Below are positions 1-12,410 of a stretch of DNA of 64,000 nt, piece after piece (the first letter of the stretch is position 1; every line of letters starts with the position of its first letter). The notes under the pieces are model-generated. The model saw only the letters and a list, made by a program, of their open reading frames with translations, was not told the DNA's origin and searched no databases. A program made the translations under genes and the position numbers. Source of the stretch: Smittia aterrima (lineage: Eukaryota > Arthropoda > Insecta > Diptera > Chironomidae). Location of the stretch: positions 9,176,854-9,240,853 of the forward strand of contig CP093830.1 in assembly GCA_033063855.1 (NCBI GenBank), read 5' to 3'.

Positions 1-3000
1 ACAGCCCGCGGGGAAATTTTCAATGAATAAAAAGTTTAAATCGTCCTTTGCTTTGTGCAAATGACGGACAATAACTGTTTGTATATCATTACAAAAAAAA
101 ACTTTTCGTCAAGAAACTCATTGTCAACATTTTAATGTTTGTAGAAATGAGGAAATTACGTCGAAGAAAAAATCAGGCAAATGTGACGACCAAGAAACTT
201 GGTCTACCTTTTTTTAATTTTGTGATAAATGACACAAGATTGTATTTTCCATTGGCCAACGTCCCAATTTTCATTTCATTGTAGAAGGAAAATAATTGAA
301 GAAGTTTAACGTAAAACCTTCGTAAAACCTTCTACACGCGAATCCATTTCATCGGTCACGAAATCGAGTCCATTGCACTGGCAATAAAATAAAAGTTAAA
401 ATTCACAGAGACTGCATTGCCAACGACACGACTTTTCTATTTGTTTCACAGCTTTACTCATTTCGCAGATGCTTTATATTCATAGCCCATTAATAAAAGT
501 TATTCCGACTCGACACGCTTTTTATCAACGCAGCGAAAGACAAGAGAACGGATATTCACGGGAAGCTCAAAGACAAAAGAAAAGAAAATTATATGAATTA
601 CGACTTGTTGAAAAGTGAATCACTTTGTTACTGTTTTCAACGGATACGTAAATATTTTTGTTGATCTAGTGAGAGTTCACCTAAATATTTTACGCTTCAA
701 GAAAATTCATGAAAATTTTCCAAGTAATTTCACCTTTTGTTCACTAATCGCAGGGAAAACTTTTCTTCATATTTTTTGATAATTTGCCAGCAATGAACAT
801 CTCCCCGGTGAAAAACCTAATGTTGACGACCGTTTCAGAATGGAACGAGGAAGAAGACAGACGAGTTAATTAAACGTCGTGTCCTAATAAATTTACTCAG
901 TTCTTTGCGGTCGTAAAACTGAGAGACTTAAGTGATTTCTCTCCCTCAACCAGAAAATTGATTTATTGTAAGAAATTGTGATGATGATCCAAAAGGTGTT
1001 TTTCATTTTCACTCGCGAGCTACGTTAGAAAATGAAAAATTCTTCTTCGAGTTCCTCTCATTTCAACTTTCAGCTCGGGTTCATTTAAAACGAAGACAGT
1101 GGATCAATCATCGCTAATGATTTGATGGGATTCATTATGAGGCGTCTGCTGAAAATTTAGATTTCTTTTCTTTGATGATTAATATCAAGTCTGGCGAACT
1201 TCCAGAATAACTTATTTCATTTGAATTCACTTTCAAGACATTAAATTCAAAGTCACAAAGGAATTTGTAAAAGATAAAGCCGCAATGTCATTACTTAGGA
1301 TTATGCAACTTTACATAATTAATTCCAAGATATTGAAGTCTCTTCCAGTAAGTTCTTGACGATTGTGGGTCAAGTGAATTCTCGTTTACGTTTTCACAAT
1401 TTCCTCGAGGTTTCTGTTCACGAGTTTCCTCAACATCACTCGACAAAATAAAACAAGCTTGTAAGTAGCTTGAAAAGAAACGACGTTCCTCGACATGTGG
1501 ACGAGAGCAATGAATCAGAGAAGAAAACAAAAGTCGAGAACACGAGGAAAACTTAAAATGCATCGAACGAGAGAGAGAGTTTTCCGATGAGAGACTTTCC
1601 TTCTATCGCCTCACACGTTGCTTCAGACAATGTGGAATGAACATGAAGTTACTGTGCGCTGCGCCTGACATGCTCGGCTCTGTTTTGGTTTTTCCTTTTC
1701 ACTGAAAACACAAAATTTCCTCTCTCGTCGCAATCACGCTTGTTTAGTTTAATTTCGCCGCTCGACGAGAAGTAACGTGAAAATATATTTTCCCAGTTCG
1801 ACTCATCGCTTGTCAGTTTCGTTTGATTTTGCGGTTCGGATGTCGCGCATATTTAAGTGAAGACAGAACTTTTCCTTTCGATAGTTTTTCTTTAAAGAAA
1901 AAAGAAAATAATTGCAAAACCGACTTTTAAACAATTTTTCCCTTTGAAACTTGTGCGGCTGCACAAGACCCGTGAGCTTATGAAAAATGTATTGGAAAAG
2001 TAATTCGAATCAAATTGAATTCGGCGACTGTGGAAAGGTTCACTAGGGAAATAAATAACAAGCAAAAGCTTGAAGTGACGTGGGAAAGTTTTAGTTTTGG
2101 TGTTTTCGAACTGATCGACCAATAAAGTTTCATTTGTGTATCTAAAGGATTGAACATGTTGTGTTGGGTGAAGGGCAATTGAGAATTGACGAGGAAGAAA
2201 TCTTATTCGTTCAACACGGATTTGTAAAAGTTTCTCGTTTGCTGTGTTCAAAATCGTCTGATGTAAGTTTTCTTTCTAGCAACTTTTGTGTGGTTTTGCT
2301 TTCATCTTTTTTAAGTATTTACAAGTGAAACTGAAGCTTCGTGTCAGCAGTTTTTGTCACTTCGATTACCACAACGCTCGAATATTTTTGAAAGCTGTGT
2401 GGGGGGAAATTATTGTGTAAGGTTTGATCAGTTGCTAAGAAGCAAACAAAGCAGTCTTAAAAGTTCTAACGCCAAGGGAAAAGCTCCTTGAAATTACAAT
2501 TTATAAATTTTGGATATCCTTGAAATTGCTTTGTCAAAGTTTTTGTATGAAATAAATATTAATTTTCCTTTTTTGTTGTCAGTCACTTGACAAGAAATTT
2601 TTCATTCAAAAATAATTGGCCGAAGTTACTCTCACTGCTAATGGCAATTAAGTTCAAATTATTCACGACAACTCGCCAAAAAACATTCTGAAGACAACAA
2701 CTTCGTATTAATTTGTAATTTCACTTCAGGTACGATAATTTATTGGACCTGGTAGTGGGCGGAGAAAAAAATCCCGTAAGAAACTCTCGCGAAAATGGAG
2801 AAGAATGAAATCCTGAACATCATGATCTTCATGAAAACAAATTTAAATTAAGCGAAACACAATTTTCTGAGGGAGCAAGAAGAAAAGATTTTAAAGCGAT
2901 GAAAAAAAGTTAATTGAAACTTCGCTGAGTTCGCAATTTTCACGGCTCGCCCAGAATGCACATATCTTCCTCACCTTCGGCATCTCTCAGCCGTTCAGGG

Positions 3001-6000
3001 GAGCAAACTTATTTTATAAGTAAATTTTAGAATCTTACGCGAATTTTTTTTTTGATTTCAAAGCGCAAAAAACATTTCGACGCACCGTGAGGAGAAAATA
3101 AATAAATAAACTCAATTTTTTTCATCAAAATGTTTCACCAAAGTTTTTTTTTCTGATTTTCATGTGAGCATCGTTCGGCGCGAGTCAGAGTTTTGGAAAA
3201 GCTTTAAACGTACATCACGTGCCAATAAATATTTGATTGAATTTACTCCACATGCGTTGAGAATCACTGTCGCCACGGCTTGCCGTAGGTTGACTTTGGT
3301 TTGTCTTGTTTGAAATTGACAGAACTAGCAAATGGAATTATGAAAATGAATATTTCATGAAGCCTAAAAAAGTCTATGATGTCACAGTCCCCAATGAAGT
3401 CTCACCGGCTGCAACGGTCGTTTTCTTCTCGCATGACAATAAATTATGAATTTGATCATTTATATTACGATAATCGAAGCGTTGTGTTCGTTCTCTGTCC
3501 GCCCATGACCTAGACGCCCTTAAAAACTCTTTCAGCTCAAATTACTTGAGCTTCTGACGTTCCGAATCGATAAATTTTCATTTAATTCAGAATGAATGTT
3601 GAATGTTTTATTTAAACGCGCCGCAGCACATTTATATGATTGATAATTAGATAGTAAACGGTTGAACTGACAGATCGTTAGCACGAAGCAATCAAACACT
3701 TTGATAAGAAGGAAACAAAAGTCGTTTTATTTGTCTTGTCTCTGCTGTTGCGTTGATCGTCTTAAAGCGAAGAAGTGAATCATGAAATGCTTAGAACGAG
3801 TATCCGTGTCGAAGCGAGCCGTTTAAGACTTGTTTCACTTTTTGGAAATATCACGAGCAATCTCCCACGCAAATATTTATACTTCATTTTCACTCCACCT
3901 CTCGTTCATTGCCATGTGCGTTGTTTGGGAAAATATTTTCATTGTAAGCGTCATAAAAAAACCAATGATTGGTGCTTTGGTGATTGATAAGTTTGTTGAT
4001 TGAACGTGATGCAAGAATTCTTGTTACGTCGAGACTGAAATTTATGACTCAGCATGAACCTATTGATGAATTTTTCTACGAACAAACAATGAGCGACAGT
4101 TGGCCCATTAAATGTTTCATGACGAATGCTTTTAAAAGGATTCGGAGAGGTTGAAATGCTTACTCGGAAACAAAGTTCTCCACAATCGACGAGGACTTTC
4201 GACGCTCAAAGACAATTGTCATGAAACTTTTAAGGATTCAGTGAAGGCCTGTAAGCCTTTCGAAGTAAATTTAGATTTTTTATTGTTGAAGTGGAGAAGA
4301 CGGCCATCACTTATCATCAAAGCTTTCGAAGCATGATCAATCTTAATTTTATTTTTTATCATTGACGAAGGGTTTGACCGTTGATTAAAAATTAATAAAC
4401 TCAAATCAATTCAAATTAACAAATCCGAAAATCTCTGCAATTTCAATAAAAAAAAGATCCATTTTAATTAAACCTTAGTGACACTCGACAGAGGCTGCCG
4501 TTGTCGACAGAGGTTGCATCATAAATCCTCTTCTCAACTGGTTCGATGAGCAAATCTTTGTTCTAATTTGCAAAGTAGAAGAGAAAGGAAAAGCGAAGCT
4601 GCCTTTTTTTTCCTTCCATCCCAGCAAGTGAACGCTGCCCTGTGTCGACAGAGAAGAATGAAAGAAGCTTTTGTTCTACTCTGACACAGAGGATTTGTTT
4701 TTATCTTGATTACAATGAAAGCGAGAAAATTATTCTTTCGTTTTTTTTTGTTGCTCGCTGTGGAAAGCTCTCTGCTTTCATCGTACAATAAACATACGGA
4801 ATTAAAACTGAAACACATGTTTACTCAACGAAGCATGCCCATTAAATTCCTACCAAAAAGATTGTTTTTATTTCCAAATGTGAAGACGAGACGAGTCCCG
4901 AGTCGTTTACGACGAACACAAGTCAGCGATTTTTTGTGCTTTGAACCTCCATTCGTCTCGGCAAAAACGATTTACATGATTGATTTATCATTTCCAATGA
5001 ATAATTAATCATGGCAACAACTGAATCATCGTTTACTAATAAAAGAAAATCTCTGGCATTTCGAGTGGATAAACGTTTAATTTAAAGAAGAAACGGAAAT
5101 TCTTGTACTCAAAGCAATATTTATTTTTTCCTTCTGTAAATGTCACGAGGACAATTTGAATTACTGATTCGTTTTAACTATGGAGTCAGATGTAGGTTGG
5201 AGAGTCAGGAACGACCGAGCTTTGCGTGCAGCGCAGCAATAACTCAAACGCAATCATTTAATGATGGCATAACAACATTATGTCAAAGTCATTAATAGAA
5301 ACATTTGACGATGTCTTCAACCCACAAGCTTTAATTATTAACTCGTCTAAACAATGTTCAATAAAGCCGGAGCTTACAGCGATGAACAAAGTGGATCAGT
5401 CTCTCGATATTTGCATTATCGATATTGTTTCTCGTCGAAAAGCGCTAAAAAGATTTCCTTCCCTCAATGTGTTACAAGCAAACGATGAAAACACATTTAC
5501 TCGTTGATCCCTTCGATGAAACGAAGATGAACTTGATGCAAAGTTTATTCCCTAAAGCAGAGAATGTTTGAGACAATAAAAAAGTATTTTGCGTTGCATG
5601 ACTTTCGTTTTTTCCTTGAAAGGTTTGATTCATCAATAACATTCAAGAAACTGAAGGAACTTTTAGAGGAATGAGTTTTTTAGGGAACGTAATTTGAGAG
5701 CAGTCCCTCAAGATGTTAGCTGAGACATCTTGCGAGGATTTATTACGAGATTTCTTAGAAGTCTCTGAACGTGCAGGCAAGAATCTTCTCGAGTAAATTG
5801 AATCTAGACTGGAGCTTTCATTTAAGGGATTTAAGAGAGTTCTCTTGTCATTTTCAATCTAAAGTTTCATTCAGGTCTTCTTAACCTACTAACTCTCGTT
5901 TCAAATGCACTTAGGCTTCGTGCCGACGGCAAATGACAAAGAAAGTAACCCAAGGGGAAGCTAATCCCAAGGGAGCTATTACAGAATTTTTTATTAGAGT

Positions 6001-9000
6001 TAAGCAGACTTTGGCTCTGAGGGTGACAGCTTTTTTTTCTCTTCGTAACTCATGAACGATCCTCCTAAGCGAATCTTTAGGAAATGTCAGTTCTGGTAGA
6101 AGAAAAATTTTGCTGACTGTGGCAGTATCTTCCATTAAGTCTATTAAACAAAAGAAAAAGACCCGAGTGCACAATCATGACGGCGGTGATAAGGAAAATC
6201 CCAAATTGTTTTATTAATTTTTCTGAGCCAACGGAAATTAGACTCGACAGGAAAGAAGGATATCATAATTTTATTTTAAAGATTAATGACTTTGCATGAA
6301 TATTCAGATTTTCTAATAAAATCAGATGAGATTAAAATGCAGTGAAAGTGATTGGGATCATAAATCGAGAAGCCGAGTCTTTTGTTATCGTTTAACTTCT
6401 GCTCAAATAATCTTCACTTAATGTTCTCGACAGTGCCAAGAACAGATCACTCTCTCGAGCATTGGAATCCTATTAAAGCCTTCTTAATTGCAATGATTCA
6501 TGAAACCTGCCAAAAAAAGAATGAAAAGCTTCATTAATTAATTCGATTACGTCTGGAAGCTTAAGCAACTCTTCTGGAGTAATGAAATTATTCGTAAATT
6601 TCTCGAGAAAGTTTTCGAGCGTAATTTCTCAGTTTCTCTTGCTTTCTCGTTTTTAAAGAGGAAAATCTTTTCGACTAAAATAGAATAATAATCCTTGATG
6701 AAAAATATTCGCAAATAACTTTTTACATTCATCAAGCTTTTGTGAATGTGTTGAGCTTTGGGTTTTATAAAAAAAGAAACCTGAAAAAACTTTCTGTATT
6801 CTTCTTTAGATGATTACAATTTTGATAGCTTCATCGTTTTGCTAACAACATCAAGATTAACGTTCAGAAGTAAACGATTCTCAGCAGGTTCATTGTGCAT
6901 TACTCTCGCCTTCATAATTATTGTAACAAACTGAGTTAATAAAACTGCTTTCGCATGCACTGACTCTTGTTTTGTGAGTTATTACAGCGCAACGGAATCG
7001 CGTGGCCGTCAGAGATAAAAGCAGAGTTTCCTCGACAAATAAACAAAGAATTATCTTGATATGTCTGTCATACTGTCAATGACGCAAAAGTGACTCCATC
7101 TACCCAACAAAAGTCAAATATTTTAATGAGATCCTCCGTGGGCTGAGTGGATGAAAATTTAAATATAGATTGTCGTTGTTGTGGCTTTAAATTTTTAGAT
7201 ATCCCTAAGTCGCAACAAAACTCGCAACTTAAAATCGAATTTCAAATTGAAATTGCACACGCAAATCTCTCAAGCGAATCTGAAAGCTTTTTTTATTGAC
7301 AACGTAAAAGATTTTCATAGCAATTTATATTTCCGTATTTATTGCATGTAAGTAGCGATCATGACGTTCATTGAGCTCCATTTATGTGTTTACGATGACA
7401 TTCGATCTGATATTTATAAATTGATGGAAGTTCATCGATTTATTCATCACTCGAAACGACAGATTCCGGAAATTAACTCGACCAACTCGCGACACTAGGG
7501 AAGTTGATTTCCATTGTGAAAAATTCCACCGCAAGAAACTTTATGACCAAAAGTATTTACATTCCACAAATTTGATCTTGAATAAATTTTTTGTCGAGAA
7601 TAATTTTGCATTCTAATTTCATTGGAATGTTAAGTGCTAGGCTTTCTGTGAAATGAATTGAAAATACTTTTCTTTTAAAATAAATCTGTGGCATGCACTT
7701 TACGGAATTGAAATAAACTCAAAATCGATTTTCCCCGTGACATCAATTCCATCAACACGGAAAAGCTTCGTTAGCGCTTTAAATATTTTTTAAAAGCGAA
7801 AGAGAGAGTTGTTCTTATGGGCGGCCTTTCACGTCAATTTTCCAACCTTGACTCACTCTTTCTTCAAGGTAAAATTGAATAATAATAATCCTCCCTCAAC
7901 TCTGCGAATGAATTATGTTCCCCGAGATAAATCTTTTTTTCAGTATCGCTCTACGGCGAGCAACACAATCGCTCTCCGCTTTTATCTTAAAGACTCCGTG
8001 CCAGAATGAAAGACGTTTACCGCAAGGGAAGAGGCGACACTTTCGTGAAAAATAATTTCGTGCTTCTCACCCTTCGCGCGCTAAATTCGTTTGAAACATA
8101 TTTCAACATCACCTTGGATTGCGGTATGAGCAAGAGCGACATTATCTCTTCATGAATTTGTAATTGCCTCATTTTCTTTCGAATATTAAGTCATAATTCT
8201 CTGGAAGGGAATGTATTTCTCGATTACGCCCCCGCAACTTACAATAAGCAGCTACGTAAGGCGCCTCGCTAAGGGAGACAAATTTGCTGTTAGCCCCTCT
8301 CTCTCTCAGCCATGTGTGTGTCGCTTTAATGCATACATCATTTATCACTCTTTTTAGACATAAACTAAAGGGCAAAGCTAATTGACATTTATTTGTGCTT
8401 CACAGAGCAATCCACGTCATTTTTAATCCAGTCAATTTTCTTGGGATCGTTGACAATTTTCGTAATGAGAAATAAATTCTTTTGGGCTTGTTTTGACCTT
8501 GTCGTGGCATCGTTTCTTTATTAAAAGTAACAAGCACACGATGATCACATGAAACATATTTTTTATTAGTAATCTGCTCCCGAGAGAGAGACTTCCAACT
8601 ACGAAAGAACATGAACTGTTCAATTTAATTGAGAGCCAGGTGCGGTGGAAAAGTTATTCTGTTTTAACTTAAATTCAATCCGCGGGAGATCGCCTCACTC
8701 TCCATTACGTGACAGCAACTAACCCATTTTCCACTTTCTATCACAATTCCTTTTTCGATTAGGTAATTACAATAGTTTTTTGAATGACAACGAACTCATC
8801 CTCCTTCGACTCCTCTTTCTAACTTCCCATTATGATATCCACCCTCGAAAGAAACGAATCACTTATCGAAAAACTATCGATTTCTGGAGATTATCGATGA
8901 AATCTATTTTTACAACTCGACCATCTGCTCTTACACAAATATTTTCTCAATAAGTGAATGTGGTGTTCGTCGAATTGGTTCATGATGTAGATGGGGGCCG

Positions 9001-11662
9001 GTCATGTCTGGAAAAGAAACTTTTTACGAAACTTTATGAATTGTTTACGAGGAAACTGAGTGATGGCTGTGCAAGGCTACATTCCTTGAGAAGGAAATTG
9101 CTGCTCATTCCATAATTGCACCGCCCTTGAGCCGACGATAATGATAGTCATCGAGCTACGCGACATGACACACGAGCCATCAATGTCAATTTGCTCAATT
9201 TAATTAGGAAGAACATCAAATAACTCATAAAGCGTGACAATAAAATGGGCCATCAATAAGCGAGAGTGGAGAAGACGAAGCAAACTCTACATTGAAAGAG
9301 TGAGGGCCTTGCAGTTGGCGACAACAAGCCAGCATGTCGTCTGTTGACAAGCTTGTTGAGTAAGATGGAACAACCATTTTTCTTCTTCTTGATGAGTTTG
9401 AAAGAATCCGGTCGACGCGAAGGAAATTAATTTTTCATTATTTTTTATTCGATAATGGATCTCGAACATCCCAAGTTTCTTTCTCTGTTTGCAAACAACA
9501 CATTTACTCATCTTCCTTGAATCACTTGCAACAGCTAAGCCGTCAAACTTGAGAGTGTTCACTGACTCATCTAAATAAATCTTTCATAAGATTTCCATTC
9601 TGTTGCTTTAATAATTTGTTTCGTAGAACTACAAATGCAAATTCTGGAATCTTTTTTTATTCATTCTGATTAACTTTTTCGTTTGCTTGCATAAACTATC
9701 TCGATATTTTTATTTATGGAAAAAGTTTCGTGTAAACTATGAAACAGTTTGTTGCCTCCTTCAGCTGGATAAAAAGTTATCGACTTTAACTTAATTAATT
9801 CGTCGCATGGGAAACTTTACTTTATGAAATCAATTACGTTTCTCGTTAGTTTGCGGAATGCAGTTGCTCTTGCCAAGTAGAATTGAATCACTAGCACTTA
9901 AGTCAGGAGATCTAGTGAGCTTGAAGACAATGCCTTGCAAACGAAGCAATGGGAACTTACATAAATTATTCTGAACATACGAGAACAATGACATTCTGCA
10001 AGTTGAGAACCTTCTTCATGTTATCGTTCGACGAAGGATGCACATCGCATGTCTCTGGAATTAAGTCGTCTTAGGATACCAAACTAAAATGTCATACGAG
10101 ATGAGGAAGCTCTCTTAGGATGTAATATAAACGAATGAGAAGGTTAACTAGATCAACCTCCTATAGATTTTTTGTTTCACTCATCACTCAGCTAAGCCCC
10201 CGAGGGTATCGAGAGGAAGTGTGATGAGACATGCTTCAATGTCAAGAGTTGACAGATCTATGCTGATTTTCTTCTTATCTATCTACGTTCCTACTATGCG
10301 GCGAAAGTGATCCAACCGACGAAAGGATAAATATTTTGATCGAAAACATGTTGAAGTGCTGCCGAGTCTGTCGTGGGACTGTGATGATTTAATGGCGCGA
10401 AACGAATGGAGTTTAACGGAATTAAATGGATCGAAACGCCAACGGCACTTGAGCTTCTAAAACGAGCACGGCGAGACTCTCAAATTTTAACCTCGAGTTT
10501 ATCCACCCTTCAATCGCTATGACGGTTCGAGAAGAACTCTGCGGATGACAGTCAAAGATTTATGCCACGACAAAACTTTTGAATGAAAATTCGATTTATT
10601 GGTTTTATTTCTTCATTCGAGAGATTACGGTTGATTCGTTTCCCTTTACATTTATGGCTCTTAGTCCACAACAGACAACAACGCCACAAAAATATTTTCG
10701 CATTTGGGGCTTTGAGACCGGATCATCAAAATTTATTCACGTTTTGAGCATTTGAGTCCCTTTGGAGAATAAATTATTCGAATTAGAACTGACCGTGGAT
10801 GGAAAGCACTTACTCACTCATTCATGGAAGTTCCATTACGGAAAGCTTTTTGCTGGTAGAATTATAAGATCCAAATATTGACTTTGCGTGTATCAATTTC
10901 GCAGATTCCTGGAACTTATTTCTGACAGCTTTGATTGACAGGATGAAGGAAAGTTGCTACGCAAAGTGAAGTGGCTGTGAAAGATTTATGTTGCTAGATG
11001 TCTCACGAGACTTCTCGTGCTTGTGGAGCAACAAAATCCTTTATCCTCGTGTCAATTGCTTCCGACGAAAAGGTAGAAAGTTCGTAAATAGTTTAGAGGC
11101 TTCGCCTTGAATTTTAAAATTCCTTAATTGGGTTGAAGGGAATTCTGAGGATGTGGACGAGGAAAGAAATCTTTTATCTTGGAATTTTTAATGATCTGAA
11201 ATATGAGCTGGGTTTGTTGAACTAACAATAAGATGAAGGAACTCCAAGACATCAACCTACCAAGGAATTTCCTTAAGATTGAATAACGATGCAGAATCTT
11301 TTGATGAGACTCATCATTATAATTCGGACAATAAAGTTTTGGAATTTCTCTTGAAATTCATTGCACGTTCAATTCAAATGAGAAATTATTTTAATTCTTT
11401 ACTTCCCCCAAAAACCAAAAACGTTCGTGCGAAATCTAAATTTAAAATTTTCTCACCTCGCCTTTCATCGCAAGCTGAGAGTCGAAGCATATGACAAAGC
11501 TTAAGACTAATAGGCGAAACTTCATCATGCCAGAAATATGCAAACGTAAAAATTACAAATTGCCTTCCGCGGATCTCGTAATATATTTCAACAAACATTC
11601 TAATTAAACTGCCAACATCAACCGCTTTTCTGATTATTCTTTCCTCTTTCCTTGTCGTTACA
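1..11662. other. Upstream non-coding region of copy A
   Basis: I see no convincing gene here. Open frames are short (under about 125 codons), lack recognisable protein motifs, and have no splice-linked partners I could identify. The region presumably holds the promoter and untranslated first exon(s) of copy A, or its first long 5'UTR intron. I found no clear core promoter by eye. Confidence 0.5.
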
Positions 11663-11696
11663 GAGCACAAGGCAAATAAAGTGATTTTGATGAAAA
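11663..11696 (+). other. 5'UTR segment of copy A exon 1
   Basis: A pyrimidine-rich tract ending in ttacag (AG at 11661-11662) precedes 34 nt leading to the ATG, so the initiator exon probably begins at 11663 and is joined to an upstream untranslated exon I could not locate. An in-frame TGA at 11691-11693 fixes 11697 as the first in-frame ATG. The AAAA before the ATG is typical of fly start sites. Confidence 0.6.
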
Positions 11697-12410
11697 ATGT
11701 CTCTTCAACACGAACCGGAACAAGTGGCGAACAGCGGATTGGGAGCATCCGAAGAGACATCGAAGCTTCTTGTTGACGAACAAAACGTCAGCACTAGCAA
11801 CAACAATAATAGCTCAAGCAATAATGCGAATCTTGCAAAATTGCAAAAAGCTCAATCGTATGCGTGTTCATCCAATGGACCAACAACATCAAGTGGACTT
11901 GTTACACAGCATTCGTTGAATACTGGAGCAATAAGCAAGCCAGTTCTCATCAGACAAGACCGAACGTCTTCGTATCTGACGAGTCCACAGCTATCAGCAC
12001 TCGGGACATCCGATGATACTTCCGATGATGATAATGCTAAAACAATTTCATATCAACTCATGCCGACAACGACCAATAGATGTCGAACTTGTCGCTCCAA
12101 CGAGCGAAGTTCTTCGATATCTCCCGCTTCTGTGATTTACTTGCCAAGGTCAGCTTCGAAGGAAAGCGTTAGCGCAATCAATTCGAGCACAGTTAATCAT
12201 CAGTATCATCACTCAGCGAATATTCCACCAGTTTTCGTAACTGGATCTCCGACCAATTCGAGGATAATTCGACAAAGTTCACAGCCAGAGTCAAGCACAC
12301 TCTCATGTTGTAATACAACGGCGTGTAGTCATGCGCATCAAACGTCCTCTCTACGTCAACTAAAAGATCCAAGCGACCAAATTTCAGGAATTGCGGTTGA
12401 TGCACTCAGA
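11697..12410 (+). CDS. SK: SK copy A exon 1: cytoplasmic N-terminus
   Basis: This exon has 238 codons and ends in phase 0 at a strong donor (AGA|gtgagt). The product is low complexity: Asn/Ser run near residues 34-44, an acidic stretch SDDTSDDDNAK near 105-115, a small Cys cluster RCRTCR near 128-133 and CCNTTAC near 204-210. It has no membrane segment, which fits the long unstructured cytoplasmic N-terminus of SK channels. Its copy B counterpart is not in the window. Confidence 0.85.

Noticed and set aside
11386..11760. 124-codon open frame on the - strand overlapping the copy A start
   Set aside because: It has no motif, lies antisense to a confident exon, and its length is expected by chance.
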